Below, in pieces: positions 13,694 through 21,493 of a DNA stretch of 23,620 nucleotides (positions within the stretch are counted from its first letter, which is position 1; every line of letters begins with the position of its first letter). The notes below the pieces were generated by a model. It was not told the origin of the DNA and did no database searches. It saw only the letters and a program-made list of their open reading frames with translations. The translations under genes and the position numbers were made by a program. This DNA is from a virus, in the IMG/VR virus record IMGVR_UViG_3300032296_000550, positions 1 to 23,620 of that record; one strand, given 5' to 3'.

Positions 13694-13726
13694 GGTTGTT
13701 TCTCCTTGTGTGGTTACTGCGTTGAA

Positions 13727-13748
13727 CTCAGGGACACGTGTCTCTGAG
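13727..13748. repeat. Dispersed inverted repeat, copy e
   Basis: CTCAGGGAC (13727-13735) and GTCTCTGAG (13740-13748) flank ACGT, giving a 22-bp near-palindrome with one G-T position and a perfect GACACGTGTC centre. It lies in the leader of the first leftward gene, about 30 bases after the -10 box, a position suited to an operator. Confidence 0.7.
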
Positions 13749-13775
13749 TGCGTTGCCTCATTGCAACACAGCTAT

Positions 13776-13784
13776 ATTATACCA
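13776..13784 (-). promoter_or_regulatory. Extended -10 leftward promoter
   Basis: On the minus strand TGGTATAAT (13784-13776) is a perfect extended -10 element (TGn plus TATAAT). No good -35 lies 17 bases upstream, which is typical of extended -10 promoters. Transcription would start about 75 bases before the 124-aa gene and read through inverted repeat copy e. Confidence 0.6.
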
Positions 13785-13966
13785 CAATAGGCTACCAAAT
13801 ACCCTTGACACCCCCACTCGGCGACCCCACCGTACCCCATCCCCCCGAGATTTGGCAGCGTCGTAGCTCGACCATATAACACTATTCCTCACACGCACCA
13901 CAACTTTTGTTAGCAATCTGTCAAGTACCCACCCCCTACCAAAAGCAAACGCGACCCCCCACCCCT

Positions 13967-13995
13967 ATTACAAAAAAATTAACAGCTATTGTCAA
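13967..13995 (-). promoter_or_regulatory. Strong sigma-70-like leftward promoter
   Basis: On the minus strand a perfect TTGACA (13995-13990) is followed after 17 bases by TGTAAT (13972-13967), five of six at the -10. Together with an A/T-rich spacer this is the best full promoter in the window. It lies just downstream of the leftward terminator at 14016-14044, so it would start a clean transcript into the left arm with a leader of about 270 bases. Confidence 0.65.
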
Positions 13996-14005
13996 ACACT
14001 TGACA
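13990..14005. promoter_or_regulatory. Dyad TGTCAA-ACAC-TTGACA over the -35 box
   Basis: A perfect 6-bp dyad with a 4-base centre covers the -35 box of the leftward promoter and presents a second TTGACA facing rightward, but no -10 box lies 17 bases after the rightward one. A repressor bound here would block the leftward promoter. Confidence 0.4.
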
Positions 14006-14015
14006 CGCACCCGCG

Positions 14016-14044
14016 AAAAAAAGCCCGCCGGGAGAGGGGCGGGC
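14016..14044 (-). terminator. Strong leftward terminator facing out of the virion arm
   Basis: Read leftward, GCCCGCC (14044-14038), an 8-base loop and GGCGGGC (14029-14023) form a perfect 7-bp GC stem followed by seven Ts (14022-14016). No leftward gene precedes it in the window, so it would stop antisense transcripts from the virion genes before they reach the left-arm promoters. Confidence 0.78.
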
Positions 14045-14074
14045 GCAAGCAAAGCTAGGAGAAGTACTACAGAA

Positions 14075-14105
14075 TCGACACAGAAGTGTCAAAGTGCAGT
14101 ATATA
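14075..14105 (+). promoter_or_regulatory. Weak rightward promoter candidate
   Basis: TCGACA (14075-14080) and TATATA (14100-14105) are separated by 19 bases, longer than ideal; TATACT follows two bases later. GACAC-AGAA-GTGTC (14077-14090) forms a small dyad between the boxes. It is the only promoter-like pair directly before the terminase operon and may need a phage activator. Confidence 0.35.
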
Positions 14106-14136
14106 CTCGCGTTAACGCTACGACAAGGAGCGCGTA

Positions 14137-14757
14137 ATGCTGGAGCATTTGGTGGATGGAAGTGTTGTTTTTGAGCCGGAGGTGATCCCCACCCCCGAGA
14201 AACTGCGTATGCTCGAAAAGACAACATCACAAGAGCTATTCACAAGTCAAATCAGTACGTCGGATTGGTTGACCGAACTGGGCGCAGCGCCAGACCCATT
14301 AGAAAAAGCGCAAAACGCCGAGGCCAACCGTGCATTTACTGCACTTGCCACACCGGCGAGCGATGAAGAGAAGAAAGCTGCCCTTACTAAACTGACTACA
14401 CCCGCCGCCGTGCGGCATCTGGTGGGCATGTTGACCGCCTACGACTGGAAGTTTGTTGAACAGGCGCAAGAACTCCGGGGCTACGCTGTCAGCCAGCTAC
14501 TTGAGGAGACGAAACACCCCGATGCCAAGATCAGATTAAAAGCGCTAGAGCTTCTGGGCAAGGTAACGGAGGTCGCGCTCTTCACAGAACGTGTGGAAGT
14601 GAAGAAGAATGAGCTAAGTGACACCGAGCTTGAGCAGCGCATCAAGGACAAGCTGGCAAAAATGGCAAGAATTGTGGATGTGACGGACATCAAGGATGTC
14701 ACGGACATCGACGAAGCGGAAGAAGAACCAAAAACAGATGAACCTGACCCCGCATGA
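14137..14757 (+). CDS. terS: Terminase small subunit
   Basis: This 206-aa protein is the first rightward gene and directly precedes the large terminase subunit, which it overlaps. The N-terminal half is variable; the centre has AVRHLVGMLTAYDWKFVEQ and the helical stretch AKIRLKALELLGKVTEVALF at about residues 130-149, typical of phage small terminase subunits that bind the packaging site and hand DNA to the large subunit. The C-terminus is very acidic (DIDEAEEEPKTDEPDPA). The start is supported by AAGGAG six bases upstream. The call rests on position and the helical signature; no strong catalytic motif is expected. Confidence 0.75.
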   Translation: MLEHLVDGSVVFEPEVIPTPEKLRMLEKTTSQELFTSQISTSDWLTELGAAPDPLEKAQNAEANRAFTALATPASDEEKKAALTKLTTPAAVRHLVGMLTAYDWKFVEQAQELRGYAVSQLLEETKHPDAKIRLKALELLGKVTEVALFTERVEVKKNELSDTELEQRIKDKLAKMARIVDVTDIKDVTDIDEAEEEPKTDEPDPA

Positions 14758-16249
14758 GATAACCGCGCTTCAGCGCGTGTTGCCGACGCTCTCTCCGCAG
14801 GAGAAGGCGGAGCTATTGGCGGACCTTGAAGAGCGAGCCGCCCGTGCCGCCAAGAAAGCAGCGCAAACCAACGTGTTGGGGTTTGCAACTGAGGTGTATC
14901 CGGGGTTCAAGATCGGGCCACACCACAGAAAGCTGGCAAAAATATTCACGGACGTGATCGAGGGTAAGAAAAAGCGCGTCATAATTAATATCGCGCCGCG
15001 TATGGGTAAATCGGAGTTCTCTTCCTACCTGTTTCCGGCGTTTTTCTTGGGCAAGTACCCCGAAAAGAAGATCATTATGGGCACGCACACCGCTGGCCTG
15101 TCAGAAGATTTCGGTAGAAGGGTGAGAAATTTAATTGAAAGCGAAGAATACCGATCCATTTTTCCCAATACTCAAGTCGCCGACGACCAGAAAGCGGCAG
15201 GAAAATGGTCTACCTCTGCGGGAGGACAATATTACGCAGCAGGTGTTGGTGGAGCACTGGCCGGTCGTGGTGCAGACCTTTTTGTCATCGATGACCCGCA
15301 CTCAGAACAAGACATGAAGGCCAACAGCCGTCTGGCATTTGACTCCGCATGGAGTTGGTTCCAGACAGGCCCATTACAGCGTCTGATGCCCGGAGGGGCA
15401 ATCATTGTCATCATGACACGCTGGAGTCTGATTGACCTGACCGGTCGCTTGATCGACTTCTCCATCAAGAATCCCGACGCGGATCAGTGGGAGATAGTGG
15501 AGTTGCCCGCCATCCTGCCGTCTGGCAAAAGCCTGTGGCCTGAACAGTGGCCGGTGGAGCAGCTAGAGGCGAAGAAGGCGGCGCTTGACCCGCGCTTCTG
15601 GAATGCGCAATATATGCAGCAGCCAACGGCTGACGGGGCCGCTTTTATCCCGCGATCTGCATGGCAGATTTGGCCGCACGAAAAACCTCCGCAGTGCGAG
15701 TTCATCATACAAAGCTGGGATACTGCGCACGAAACAAAAACCACCTCTGACTACAGCGCCTGCACAACGTGGGGCGTGTGGTACAACGAAGAGGACGGCA
15801 ACAGCCCACACTTAATACTGCTCGATGCCTTTAAAGACAGGATGATGTTCCCTGAACTGAAGGAAGCTGCGTTCAAGCACTGGAAAGAGTGGGACCCCGA
15901 TGCGTTCATCGTGGAAAAGAAAGCAGCAGGCTCGCCGTTAATTCAAGAATTGCGGCGCATGGGTATTCCGGTACAAGAGTTCACACCATCACGAGGTAAC
16001 GACAAGGTTGCGCGTATGAACGCAGTCTCTGATTTGTTTGCTAGCGGCAAGGTGTGGGCACCGGATACGCGTTGGGCGAGAGAAGTCATTGAAGAAGTGG
16101 CAGCGTTCCCTGTGGGCGACCATGATGACTTTGTAGATACCACCACACAGGCACTCCTGCGCTATCGGCAGGGTGGATTTATTAGCCTGCCATCCGATTA
16201 TGAAGACGAGCCAGCAATATTCCGGCGCAAACAGTTTGCTTATTACTGA
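14738..16249 (+). CDS. terL: Terminase large subunit
   Basis: This 503-aa protein is the packaging ATPase and nuclease. The ATPase half has a Walker A variant IAPRMGKSE (85-93), Walker B LFVIDDPHS with acidic D185-D186, and the coupling motif IMTRWS (TRW 227-229). The RNase-H-like nuclease half has IQSWDTAH (D328), AFIVEKKAAG (E393) and GDHDDFVD (D463, D467), a complete catalytic set. The start MNLTPHEITA is chosen over an in-frame ATG 14 codons earlier because that one has AGG directly abutting it; the Shine-Dalgarno here is also modest, so translation is probably coupled to the small subunit, whose end it overlaps by 20 bases. Confidence 0.96.
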   Translation: MNLTPHEITALQRVLPTLSPQEKAELLADLEERAARAAKKAAQTNVLGFATEVYPGFKIGPHHRKLAKIFTDVIEGKKKRVIINIAPRMGKSEFSSYLFPAFFLGKYPEKKIIMGTHTAGLSEDFGRRVRNLIESEEYRSIFPNTQVADDQKAAGKWSTSAGGQYYAAGVGGALAGRGADLFVIDDPHSEQDMKANSRLAFDSAWSWFQTGPLQRLMPGGAIIVIMTRWSLIDLTGRLIDFSIKNPDADQWEIVELPAILPSGKSLWPEQWPVEQLEAKKAALDPRFWNAQYMQQPTADGAAFIPRSAWQIWPHEKPPQCEFIIQSWDTAHETKTTSDYSACTTWGVWYNEEDGNSPHLILLDAFKDRMMFPELKEAAFKHWKEWDPDAFIVEKKAAGSPLIQELRRMGIPVQEFTPSRGNDKVARMNAVSDLFASGKVWAPDTRWAREVIEEVAAFPVGDHDDFVDTTTQALLRYRQGGFISLPSDYEDEPAIFRRKQFAYY

Positions 16250-16265
16250 TTTTTAAGGAGCCAGC

Positions 16266-18710
16266 ATGGCGACGAATTTTGACAAAGCCCTTTATCAAGC
16301 ACCTTTGGGTTTACCAGAAGACGATGCAGAAGGCATCGAGATTGAAATCGTAGACCCAGAGGCCGTGCATATCGAGGGGCCGGGGTTCGAGATCGACATC
16401 GAGAAAGATGGCGAGGAAGAAGACTTCAACGCGAACCTCGTTGATCAATTGCCGGGCGACGTGCTGGAGACGTTGGCATCCGACTTGCAGGAAGACATCA
16501 CAAACGACCTGTCCTCACGCAAGGAATGGGAAGACACCTATAAAGAAGGCTTGACCCTGCTCGGGTTGAAGTATGAGGAGAGGACTGAACCGTGGAATGG
16601 CGCGTGTGGTGTGTTTCACCCAATGATCACCGAAGCGGTGGTGCGGTTCCAAGCAGAGACAATCACCGAGACTTTCCCTGCTTCCGGGCCTGTGAGAACA
16701 AAGATCATCGGCAAGGAGACCACCAAGAAGAAAGAAGCGGCAGAGCGTGTACAGGAGGACATGAACTACCAGTTGACGGAAGTCATGGTGGAGTTTCGTC
16801 CAGAGCATGAGCGCATGTTGTGGAGCCTGCCAGCCACCGGTAGCGCGTTCAAGAAAGTTTATTACGATCCGAATATAGAGAGACAGATTTCGTTGTTTGT
16901 ACCGGCAGAGGACATCATCCTGCCATACGGCACCACAGAACTCTCAAGCTGCCAGCGCATCACACACCGTATGCGCAAAACAGAAAACGAGATCGTGAAG
17001 TTGCAGCAAGCGGGCTTCTATGCCGACGTTGACTTGGGCGAACCGACAAAGTTCAAGTCAGAGATTCAGGAGCGCAAGGATAAAGAGTCAGGTCTGTCGG
17101 CAAGTTACGATGACCGGTTTGAGTTGTATGAGTGCCATGTTGATCTGGACTTGCCGGGGTTTGAAGATAAGGATGATGACGGTGAAGCCACAGGTATTGC
17201 GCTGCCATACGTCGTCACACTCTTGCGCGGCACTAACGAGATTCTGGCGATTCGCCGTAACTGGAAAGAAGACGACGAACTCAAACTAAAGCGTCAGCAC
17301 TTCGTACACTATCAGTACATCCCCGGCTTTGGTGCGTATGGTTTCGGTCTGTTCCACTTAATCGGTGGCTATGCGCGTAGTGCCACAAGTTTGATGAGAC
17401 AGCTTGTTGATGCAGGCACACTCTCGAACTTACCCGGTGGTCTGAAGTCCAGAGGGCTGCGTATTAAAGGTGATGACACGCCAATCGCTCCCGGTGAGTG
17501 GCGTGATGTAGATTTAGGCTCTGGAGGTATTCGTGACAACATATTGCCGTTACCTTATAAAGAACCGTCACAGACTCTCTATCAACTCCTCGGGACAATT
17601 GTTGAAGAGGGCCGCAGGTTCGCAGCGACTGCTGACATCCAAGTGTCCGATATGTCAGCTAATGCTCCGGTTGGAACGACGCTTGCGATACTCGAACGCA
17701 CCCTAAAAGTCATGAGCGCCGTACAGGCGCGAGTGCACTATGCCTTCAAACAGGAACTCAAACTGTTGGCGGGCATCATTCGTGACTACACGGATGACGA
17801 TTACAACTACGAGCCGGATACCGACAGCGATGCGCCACGCGCTAAGAAGTCAGACTACTCGCACGTTGACATCATCCCAGTTAGCGACCCCAACGCGGCC
17901 ACAATGTCGCAACGCGTGGTGCAGTACCAAGCAGCCCTTCAGTTAGCACAAGGCGCTCCGCAGTTATATGACATGCCGATGTTGCACCGTCAGATGCTGG
18001 AGATTTTGGGCATCAAGAACGCGCAAAAGCTGGTGCCGGTAGATGATGATCGCACGCCACAAGACCCGGTCAGCGAGAACATGAACGTGATCAACTTGAA
18101 GCCTGTGAAGGCGTTCTTGTATCAGGATCACGAAGCACACATCCGCGTGCACATGGCGGCGATGCAGGACCCGTTGATTCAACAACTGGCGGGTCAAAAC
18201 CCACAGGCTCCGATGATTCAACAAGCGATGCAGGCGCACATCATGGAGCACATCGCGTTTGCATATCGTCAGAAGATCGAGCAGGCGTTGGGTGCTGATC
18301 TACCGAAACCCGACGAGAAGATGGAGCCAGCAGTCGAGATTCAACTCTCGCGTCTCGTTGCACAGGCTGCACCCATCGTGTTGCAGCAGAGCCAGTCAGA
18401 AGTCGCACAACAGCAGGCGCAAGCCGCTGCGCAACAAGCAGCACAAGACCCCGTCATCCAGATGCAGCAGCAGGAGTTGGCGCTGAAGAAAGAGAAGCAG
18501 GATACCGATGCACGCATCGCAGAAGAAAAGCTAAAGCTAGAAAGAGAACGGCTTGAGTCCGAAATGATGCTGAAGGGCTTGCAAGCGTCAGCCAAGACCG
18601 TACTAGATCGTGAGCGCATGCTTGCGGATAACGAGCGTGAAGGTGTTCGCATCGGTGCGGACATTGCGCGGCAGCGCCAAGAGGCGGAGCGTAAACCCAA
18701 GGAGGGCTGA
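16266..18710 (+). CDS. Portal protein with long coiled-coil C-terminus
   Basis: This 814-aa protein follows the terminase and is the head portal, the dodecameric ring through which DNA enters. The acidic N-terminus (1-65) is followed by the portal body; useful marks are TEPWNGACGVFHPMI, VPAEDIILPYGTTELSSC, and GFGAYGFGLFHLIGGYARS with the long helix SATSLMRQLVDAGTL. The C-terminal 200 residues are Q/A-rich then charged heptad-like (EEKLKLERERLESEMM), longer than in many portals and probably forming a barrel or internal extension. AAGGAG lies before the start. It ends in a TGATG overlap with the next gene. The family assignment rests on order, size and these segments. Confidence 0.9.
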   Translation: MATNFDKALYQAPLGLPEDDAEGIEIEIVDPEAVHIEGPGFEIDIEKDGEEEDFNANLVDQLPGDVLETLASDLQEDITNDLSSRKEWEDTYKEGLTLLGLKYEERTEPWNGACGVFHPMITEAVVRFQAETITETFPASGPVRTKIIGKETTKKKEAAERVQEDMNYQLTEVMVEFRPEHERMLWSLPATGSAFKKVYYDPNIERQISLFVPAEDIILPYGTTELSSCQRITHRMRKTENEIVKLQQAGFYADVDLGEPTKFKSEIQERKDKESGLSASYDDRFELYECHVDLDLPGFEDKDDDGEATGIALPYVVTLLRGTNEILAIRRNWKEDDELKLKRQHFVHYQYIPGFGAYGFGLFHLIGGYARSATSLMRQLVDAGTLSNLPGGLKSRGLRIKGDDTPIAPGEWRDVDLGSGGIRDNILPLPYKEPSQTLYQLLGTIVEEGRRFAATADIQVSDMSANAPVGTTLAILERTLKVMSAVQARVHYAFKQELKLLAGIIRDYTDDDYNYEPDTDSDAPRAKKSDYSHVDIIPVSDPNAATMSQRVVQYQAALQLAQGAPQLYDMPMLHRQMLEILGIKNAQKLVPVDDDRTPQDPVSENMNVINLKPVKAFLYQDHEAHIRVHMAAMQDPLIQQLAGQNPQAPMIQQAMQAHIMEHIAFAYRQKIEQALGADLPKPDEKMEPAVEIQLSRLVAQAAPIVLQQSQSEVAQQQAQAAAQQAAQDPVIQMQQQELALKKEKQDTDARIAEEKLKLERERLESEMMLKGLQASAKTVLDRERMLADNEREGVRIGADIARQRQEAERKPKEG

Positions 18711-18916
18711 TGCCTGAAATAAACCAACGTAGTTTCGTGGAGGTATTGCGGGACATGATCCGCAAAGACATGAACAACTACGCCGATGATGTCGCAGGCG
18801 GTGCCTGTGCTGATTTTTCGCAGTACCAAAAGCTCTGTGGGGTAATTCAAGGTCTTGCCTTGGCAGAGCGTCACCTACTTGACCTTGCGGACAGACTGGA
18901 GAAAGCAGATGAGTGA
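18710..18916 (+). CDS. 68-aa protein between portal and co-chaperonin
   Basis: This small helical protein starts MPEINQRSFVEVLRDMIRKD, coupled to the portal stop by TGATG with GGAGGG upstream. It has QYQKLCGVIQGLALAERHLL in the middle and ends DRLEKADE. It overlaps the start of the GroES-like gene by 8 bases. A small head-assembly or regulatory role is possible; short helical genes at this position are frequent in phages, without a known function. Confidence 0.75.
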   Translation: MPEINQRSFVEVLRDMIRKDMNNYADDVAGGACADFSQYQKLCGVIQGLALAERHLLDLADRLEKADE

Positions 18917-19346
18917 ATTGATACTCCCGAAGTACCTGAAGGAGCTTATCGAAACAGAAACAGATTTAAAGGAAGAAACGGTAGATTCGCCAGCCGATGA
19001 GGGTAAAGCACGGCAGCTACCAAAACCGGCAGGCTTCAAGGTGCTCTGCGCCGTGCCGCCTGCGGATGATACGTTTGAGGATTCAATGCTTGTCAAAGCG
19101 GCAATCTCTCAGCGTGTTGAGGAACAGACTACGACTGTGTTGTTTGTCGTGGCGTTGGGTCCTGACGCATACAAAGATACTGAGCGGTATCCGTCAGGGC
19201 CTTGGTGTAAAGAAGGCGATTTCGTGCTGGTAAGGGCTTACTCTGGCACGCGATTTACGATTCACGGCAGAGAATTCCGCATGATCAACGAAGATCAGGT
19301 GGAGGGTGTCGTTGAAGACCCACGTGGTTATGCACGCGCAGGTTAA
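18909..19346 (+). CDS. GroES-like co-chaperonin
   Basis: This 145-aa protein has a helical N-terminal extension of about 38 residues and then a GroES-like beta-barrel domain. The order of elements follows GroES: FKVLCAVPPAD (strand 1, about 43-53), a flexible segment with DSMLVKAA at the place of the mobile loop (hydrophobic MLV, about 60-62, for GroEL contact), TTVLFVVALGPDAY, then KEGDFVLVRAYSGTRF, HGREFRMINEDQVEGVVED. Host GroEL would be the partner, as with T4 gp31. The gene lies between portal and scaffold, so the capsid protein is the natural client. The start MSELILPKYL overlaps the previous gene by 8 bases; an upstream frame adds 18 unlikely residues. Confidence 0.82.
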   Translation: MSELILPKYLKELIETETDLKEETVDSPADEGKARQLPKPAGFKVLCAVPPADDTFEDSMLVKAAISQRVEEQTTTVLFVVALGPDAYKDTERYPSGPWCKEGDFVLVRAYSGTRFTIHGREFRMINEDQVEGVVEDPRGYARAG

Positions 19347-19356
19347 GGAGGCAGAC

Positions 19357-20346
19357 ATGGCAAGCGAACAGTTTAAAGGCGAGGACTTCAAGTTCCCCGA
19401 TGAAATTGAATCAAAGCAAGATGATCCGAAGGTCGAGATTGACATCGAGGCCGAGGGTGATATCGAAATTGAAATAGAAGACGATACCCCTGAACCGGAT
19501 CGTGGGCGCAAACCGCTGGACAAAGAGGTAGAAGACCCATCAGACGATGAGGTCGAGCAGTACAGCGATAAAGTCCAGAAACGGATTAAAGAACTGGCGC
19601 ACGCTCGGCATGATGAACGCCGTGCCAAGGAAGCCGCCCTGCGCGAACGCGAAGAGGCGATGCGGGTTACTCAGCAACTTGTTGAGGAGAACCGCAGACT
19701 TAAGAGCTACGTGTCTAGCGGAGAGCAGACGTATGCCACCGTGTTGAAGGAGAAAGCGGAAGCTGATCTGGAGATGGCGCGTCGTCGGTATAAGGAGGCG
19801 GCGGAGTCATATGACTCTGACGCCATGTTGGCGGCTCAAGAAGCTCTGCAAGATGCCAAGATTCGGTTGATGCAGGCAGAAAATTTTAAGCCGACCCCTT
19901 TACAAGATGAAAACCAACAGGTATATAGTCAACCTCAAGAGCAACAAACCCCCGCTCTGGACGCGAAGACCCTGCGCTGGCAGGCAAAAAACCAGTGGTT
20001 CGGCGCGGATGGGTTTGAAGAGATGACGGCGATGGCTATCGCCATGCACTCAAAGCTCGTCAATCAAAACGGGCCGGAATACGCCCGCACCGATGAATAC
20101 TTCGAGCGTATCGACGCTCGCCTTCGTGAGAAGTTCCCCGAACATTACGGGGAGGAACGGCGTGACTCACCACGCGATGCGTCCACTAAAAAACCCCCTG
20201 CGACAGTTGTAGCCCCCGGCACTCGCTCGTCTGGCGCAAAGAAGGTCAAACTTACCAAAACGCAAGAAACTTTTGCACGTAGGCTTGGTTTGACACCACA
20301 ACAATACGCAATGGAAGTTTTGAAACTGGAGGCATCAAATGGTTAA
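19357..20346 (+). CDS. Head scaffolding protein (predicted)
   Basis: This 329-aa protein has the features of a phage scaffold: a highly acidic N-terminus with EIDIEAEGDIEIEIED (about 26-41), a long charged coiled coil from about 65 to 175 (RRAKEAALREREEAMRV, LEMARRRYKEAAE), a Q/P-rich linker, and a basic C-terminal region (AKKVKLTKTQETFARRLG) that could bind the capsid protein. It lies three genes upstream of the major capsid gene. The start MASEQFKGED is preceded by TTAAGGAGG, which overlaps the co-chaperonin stop; a longer frame lacks support. It could instead be an internal virion protein. Confidence 0.7.
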   Translation: MASEQFKGEDFKFPDEIESKQDDPKVEIDIEAEGDIEIEIEDDTPEPDRGRKPLDKEVEDPSDDEVEQYSDKVQKRIKELAHARHDERRAKEAALREREEAMRVTQQLVEENRRLKSYVSSGEQTYATVLKEKAEADLEMARRRYKEAAESYDSDAMLAAQEALQDAKIRLMQAENFKPTPLQDENQQVYSQPQEQQTPALDAKTLRWQAKNQWFGADGFEEMTAMAIAMHSKLVNQNGPEYARTDEYFERIDARLREKFPEHYGEERRDSPRDASTKKPPATVVAPGTRSSGAKKVKLTKTQETFARRLGLTPQQYAMEVLKLEASNG

Positions 20347-20776
20347 TCCCCGCACACCCCGTGACGTTGAAACACGCGAAAAAAGCGCTCGATATGTTTA
20401 TCAACCACCGAGCACACTGCCTGACCCGACCCCTGAACCGGGCTACAGCTACCGTTGGATTGCAGTCGCAGTTAACGGCCAACCTGTAGCTGCCAACGTG
20501 TCCACCCGGATGCGTGAAGGCTGGGAGCCTGTCAAAGCGGCAGATCATCCAGAATTGATGCTCCCGGCTAACGCAGCGGGTAATGTCGAGATTGGCGGTC
20601 TGATGCTTTGCAAGATGCCTAGCGAACGAGTTCAGGCGCGTAACGAGTTCTATATGAACAAGGCGGATCAGCAGGTTGAGTCGGTTGATAACACCTTTAT
20701 GCGCCAAAGCGACGCTCGGATGCCGCTCTTTAACGAGAGAAAGTCCACAACGTCTTTTGGCTCTGGCAGCAAATAG
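20339..20776 (+). CDS. 145-aa head-module protein of unknown function
   Basis: This protein starts MVNPRTPRDVETREKSARY and overlaps the scaffold stop by 8 bases. The centre has GYSYRWIAVAVNGQPVAANV and REGWEPVKAADHPELM, a small mixed fold; the C-terminus (FMRQSDARMPLFNERKSTTS) is polar. Its place between scaffold and decoration-like genes suggests a virion or head-assembly protein. Homologues of this order-conserved gene are normally hypothetical. Confidence 0.75.
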   Translation: MVNPRTPRDVETREKSARYVYQPPSTLPDPTPEPGYSYRWIAVAVNGQPVAANVSTRMREGWEPVKAADHPELMLPANAAGNVEIGGLMLCKMPSERVQARNEFYMNKADQQVESVDNTFMRQSDARMPLFNERKSTTSFGSGSK

Positions 20777-20799
20777 CCTTTTATTAACTAGGAGTAATC

Positions 20800-21480
20800 A
20801 TGGCATATCCGACTGTAAATGCCCCCTACGGGCTAGTACCGATCAATTTGATCGGCGGTCAGGTGTTTGCTGGCGCAACCCGGCAACTCCCGATTGCAAG
20901 TGGCTATGGCACCGCTATTTATTACGGTGACGTAGTTAAATTCAATACTACCGACGGCACTATTGTTAAAGAGACAGGTACGGCTACTGTTTCCGCAAAC
21001 GGTGTTGTTGGCGTGTTCCTCGGTTGCACTTATACCAACCCTTCGACTGGTCAGAAGCTGTTTGCTCAGTCGTATCCTTCGGGCGGTGTAGTTGCTTCTG
21101 ACATCGAGGCTTATGTTGCTGACGATCCAGATCAGTTGTTCAAGGTAGCTGTGACTGGCGGTTCTACTTCGACCACCGTCACCCCGATTTCGGGTGCTAT
21201 TTTGGGCAGCAACATGGGCATTTCGCAGCCCGCTGCAAACACTACTATTTCGGGTAACTCGAACATCGGCGCATATAACGCAGCAGACAGCACTGTCTTT
21301 ACGCTGCCACTGCGTGTCGTTGCTCTGGTTCCTGAGACTACTGATTCCAGCGGCAATTACAGCGAAGTAATTGTTAAATGGAATGTTCCGTATATCACTC
21401 TGGTAGATGGTACCCCGAACGTCGTGTCGTATAACGGCGGTCACTCGTACCTGAACCCGAACGGTCAGTTCAACGTATAA
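20800..21480 (+). CDS. Head decoration-like / capsid stabilising protein
   Basis: This 226-aa protein is rich in G, T, S, V and A with alternating strand-like segments and starts MAYPTVNAPYGLVPINLIGG. The middle (VVGVFLGCTYTNPSTGQKLF, then DIEAYVADDPDQLFKVAVTG) and end (EVIVKWNVPYITLVDG) look like jelly-roll or beta-tulip folds of decoration proteins. It directly precedes the major capsid gene, the usual site for such a protein. CTAGGAG lies eight bases before the start. The identity is inferred from position and composition. Confidence 0.65.
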   Translation: MAYPTVNAPYGLVPINLIGGQVFAGATRQLPIASGYGTAIYYGDVVKFNTTDGTIVKETGTATVSANGVVGVFLGCTYTNPSTGQKLFAQSYPSGGVVASDIEAYVADDPDQLFKVAVTGGSTSTTVTPISGAILGSNMGISQPAANTTISGNSNIGAYNAADSTVFTLPLRVVALVPETTDSSGNYSEVIVKWNVPYITLVDGTPNVVSYNGGHSYLNPNGQFNV

Positions 21481-21493
21481 GGGAGTCTGAATC

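Larger units (their letters stand above)
13694..14136. other. Divergent control region between the two arms
   Basis: This 443-bp gap separates leftward early-type genes from rightward virion genes and holds no credible gene. It contains, from left to right, inverted repeat copy e, an extended -10 leftward promoter, C-rich tracts (G-runs on the minus strand), a consensus-like leftward promoter with an adjacent TGTCAA/TTGACA dyad, a leftward terminator, and a weak rightward promoter candidate before the terminase genes. Confidence 0.75.

Noticed and set aside
13921-13945. Second leftward promoter from TTGACA at 13926-13921
   Set aside because: No acceptable -10 box occurs 16-18 bases downstream; it reads GTGGTG.
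14000-14028. Rightward promoter from TTGACA at 14000-14005
   Set aside because: The position 17 bases downstream is GCCCGC within a terminator stem, so there is no -10 box.
13979-14230. Leftward 83-aa frame across the divergent control region
   Set aside because: It is cysteine/serine/arginine-rich, lacks a good ribosome site, runs through the terminator stem and overlaps the terminase start on the other strand. It is a chance frame.
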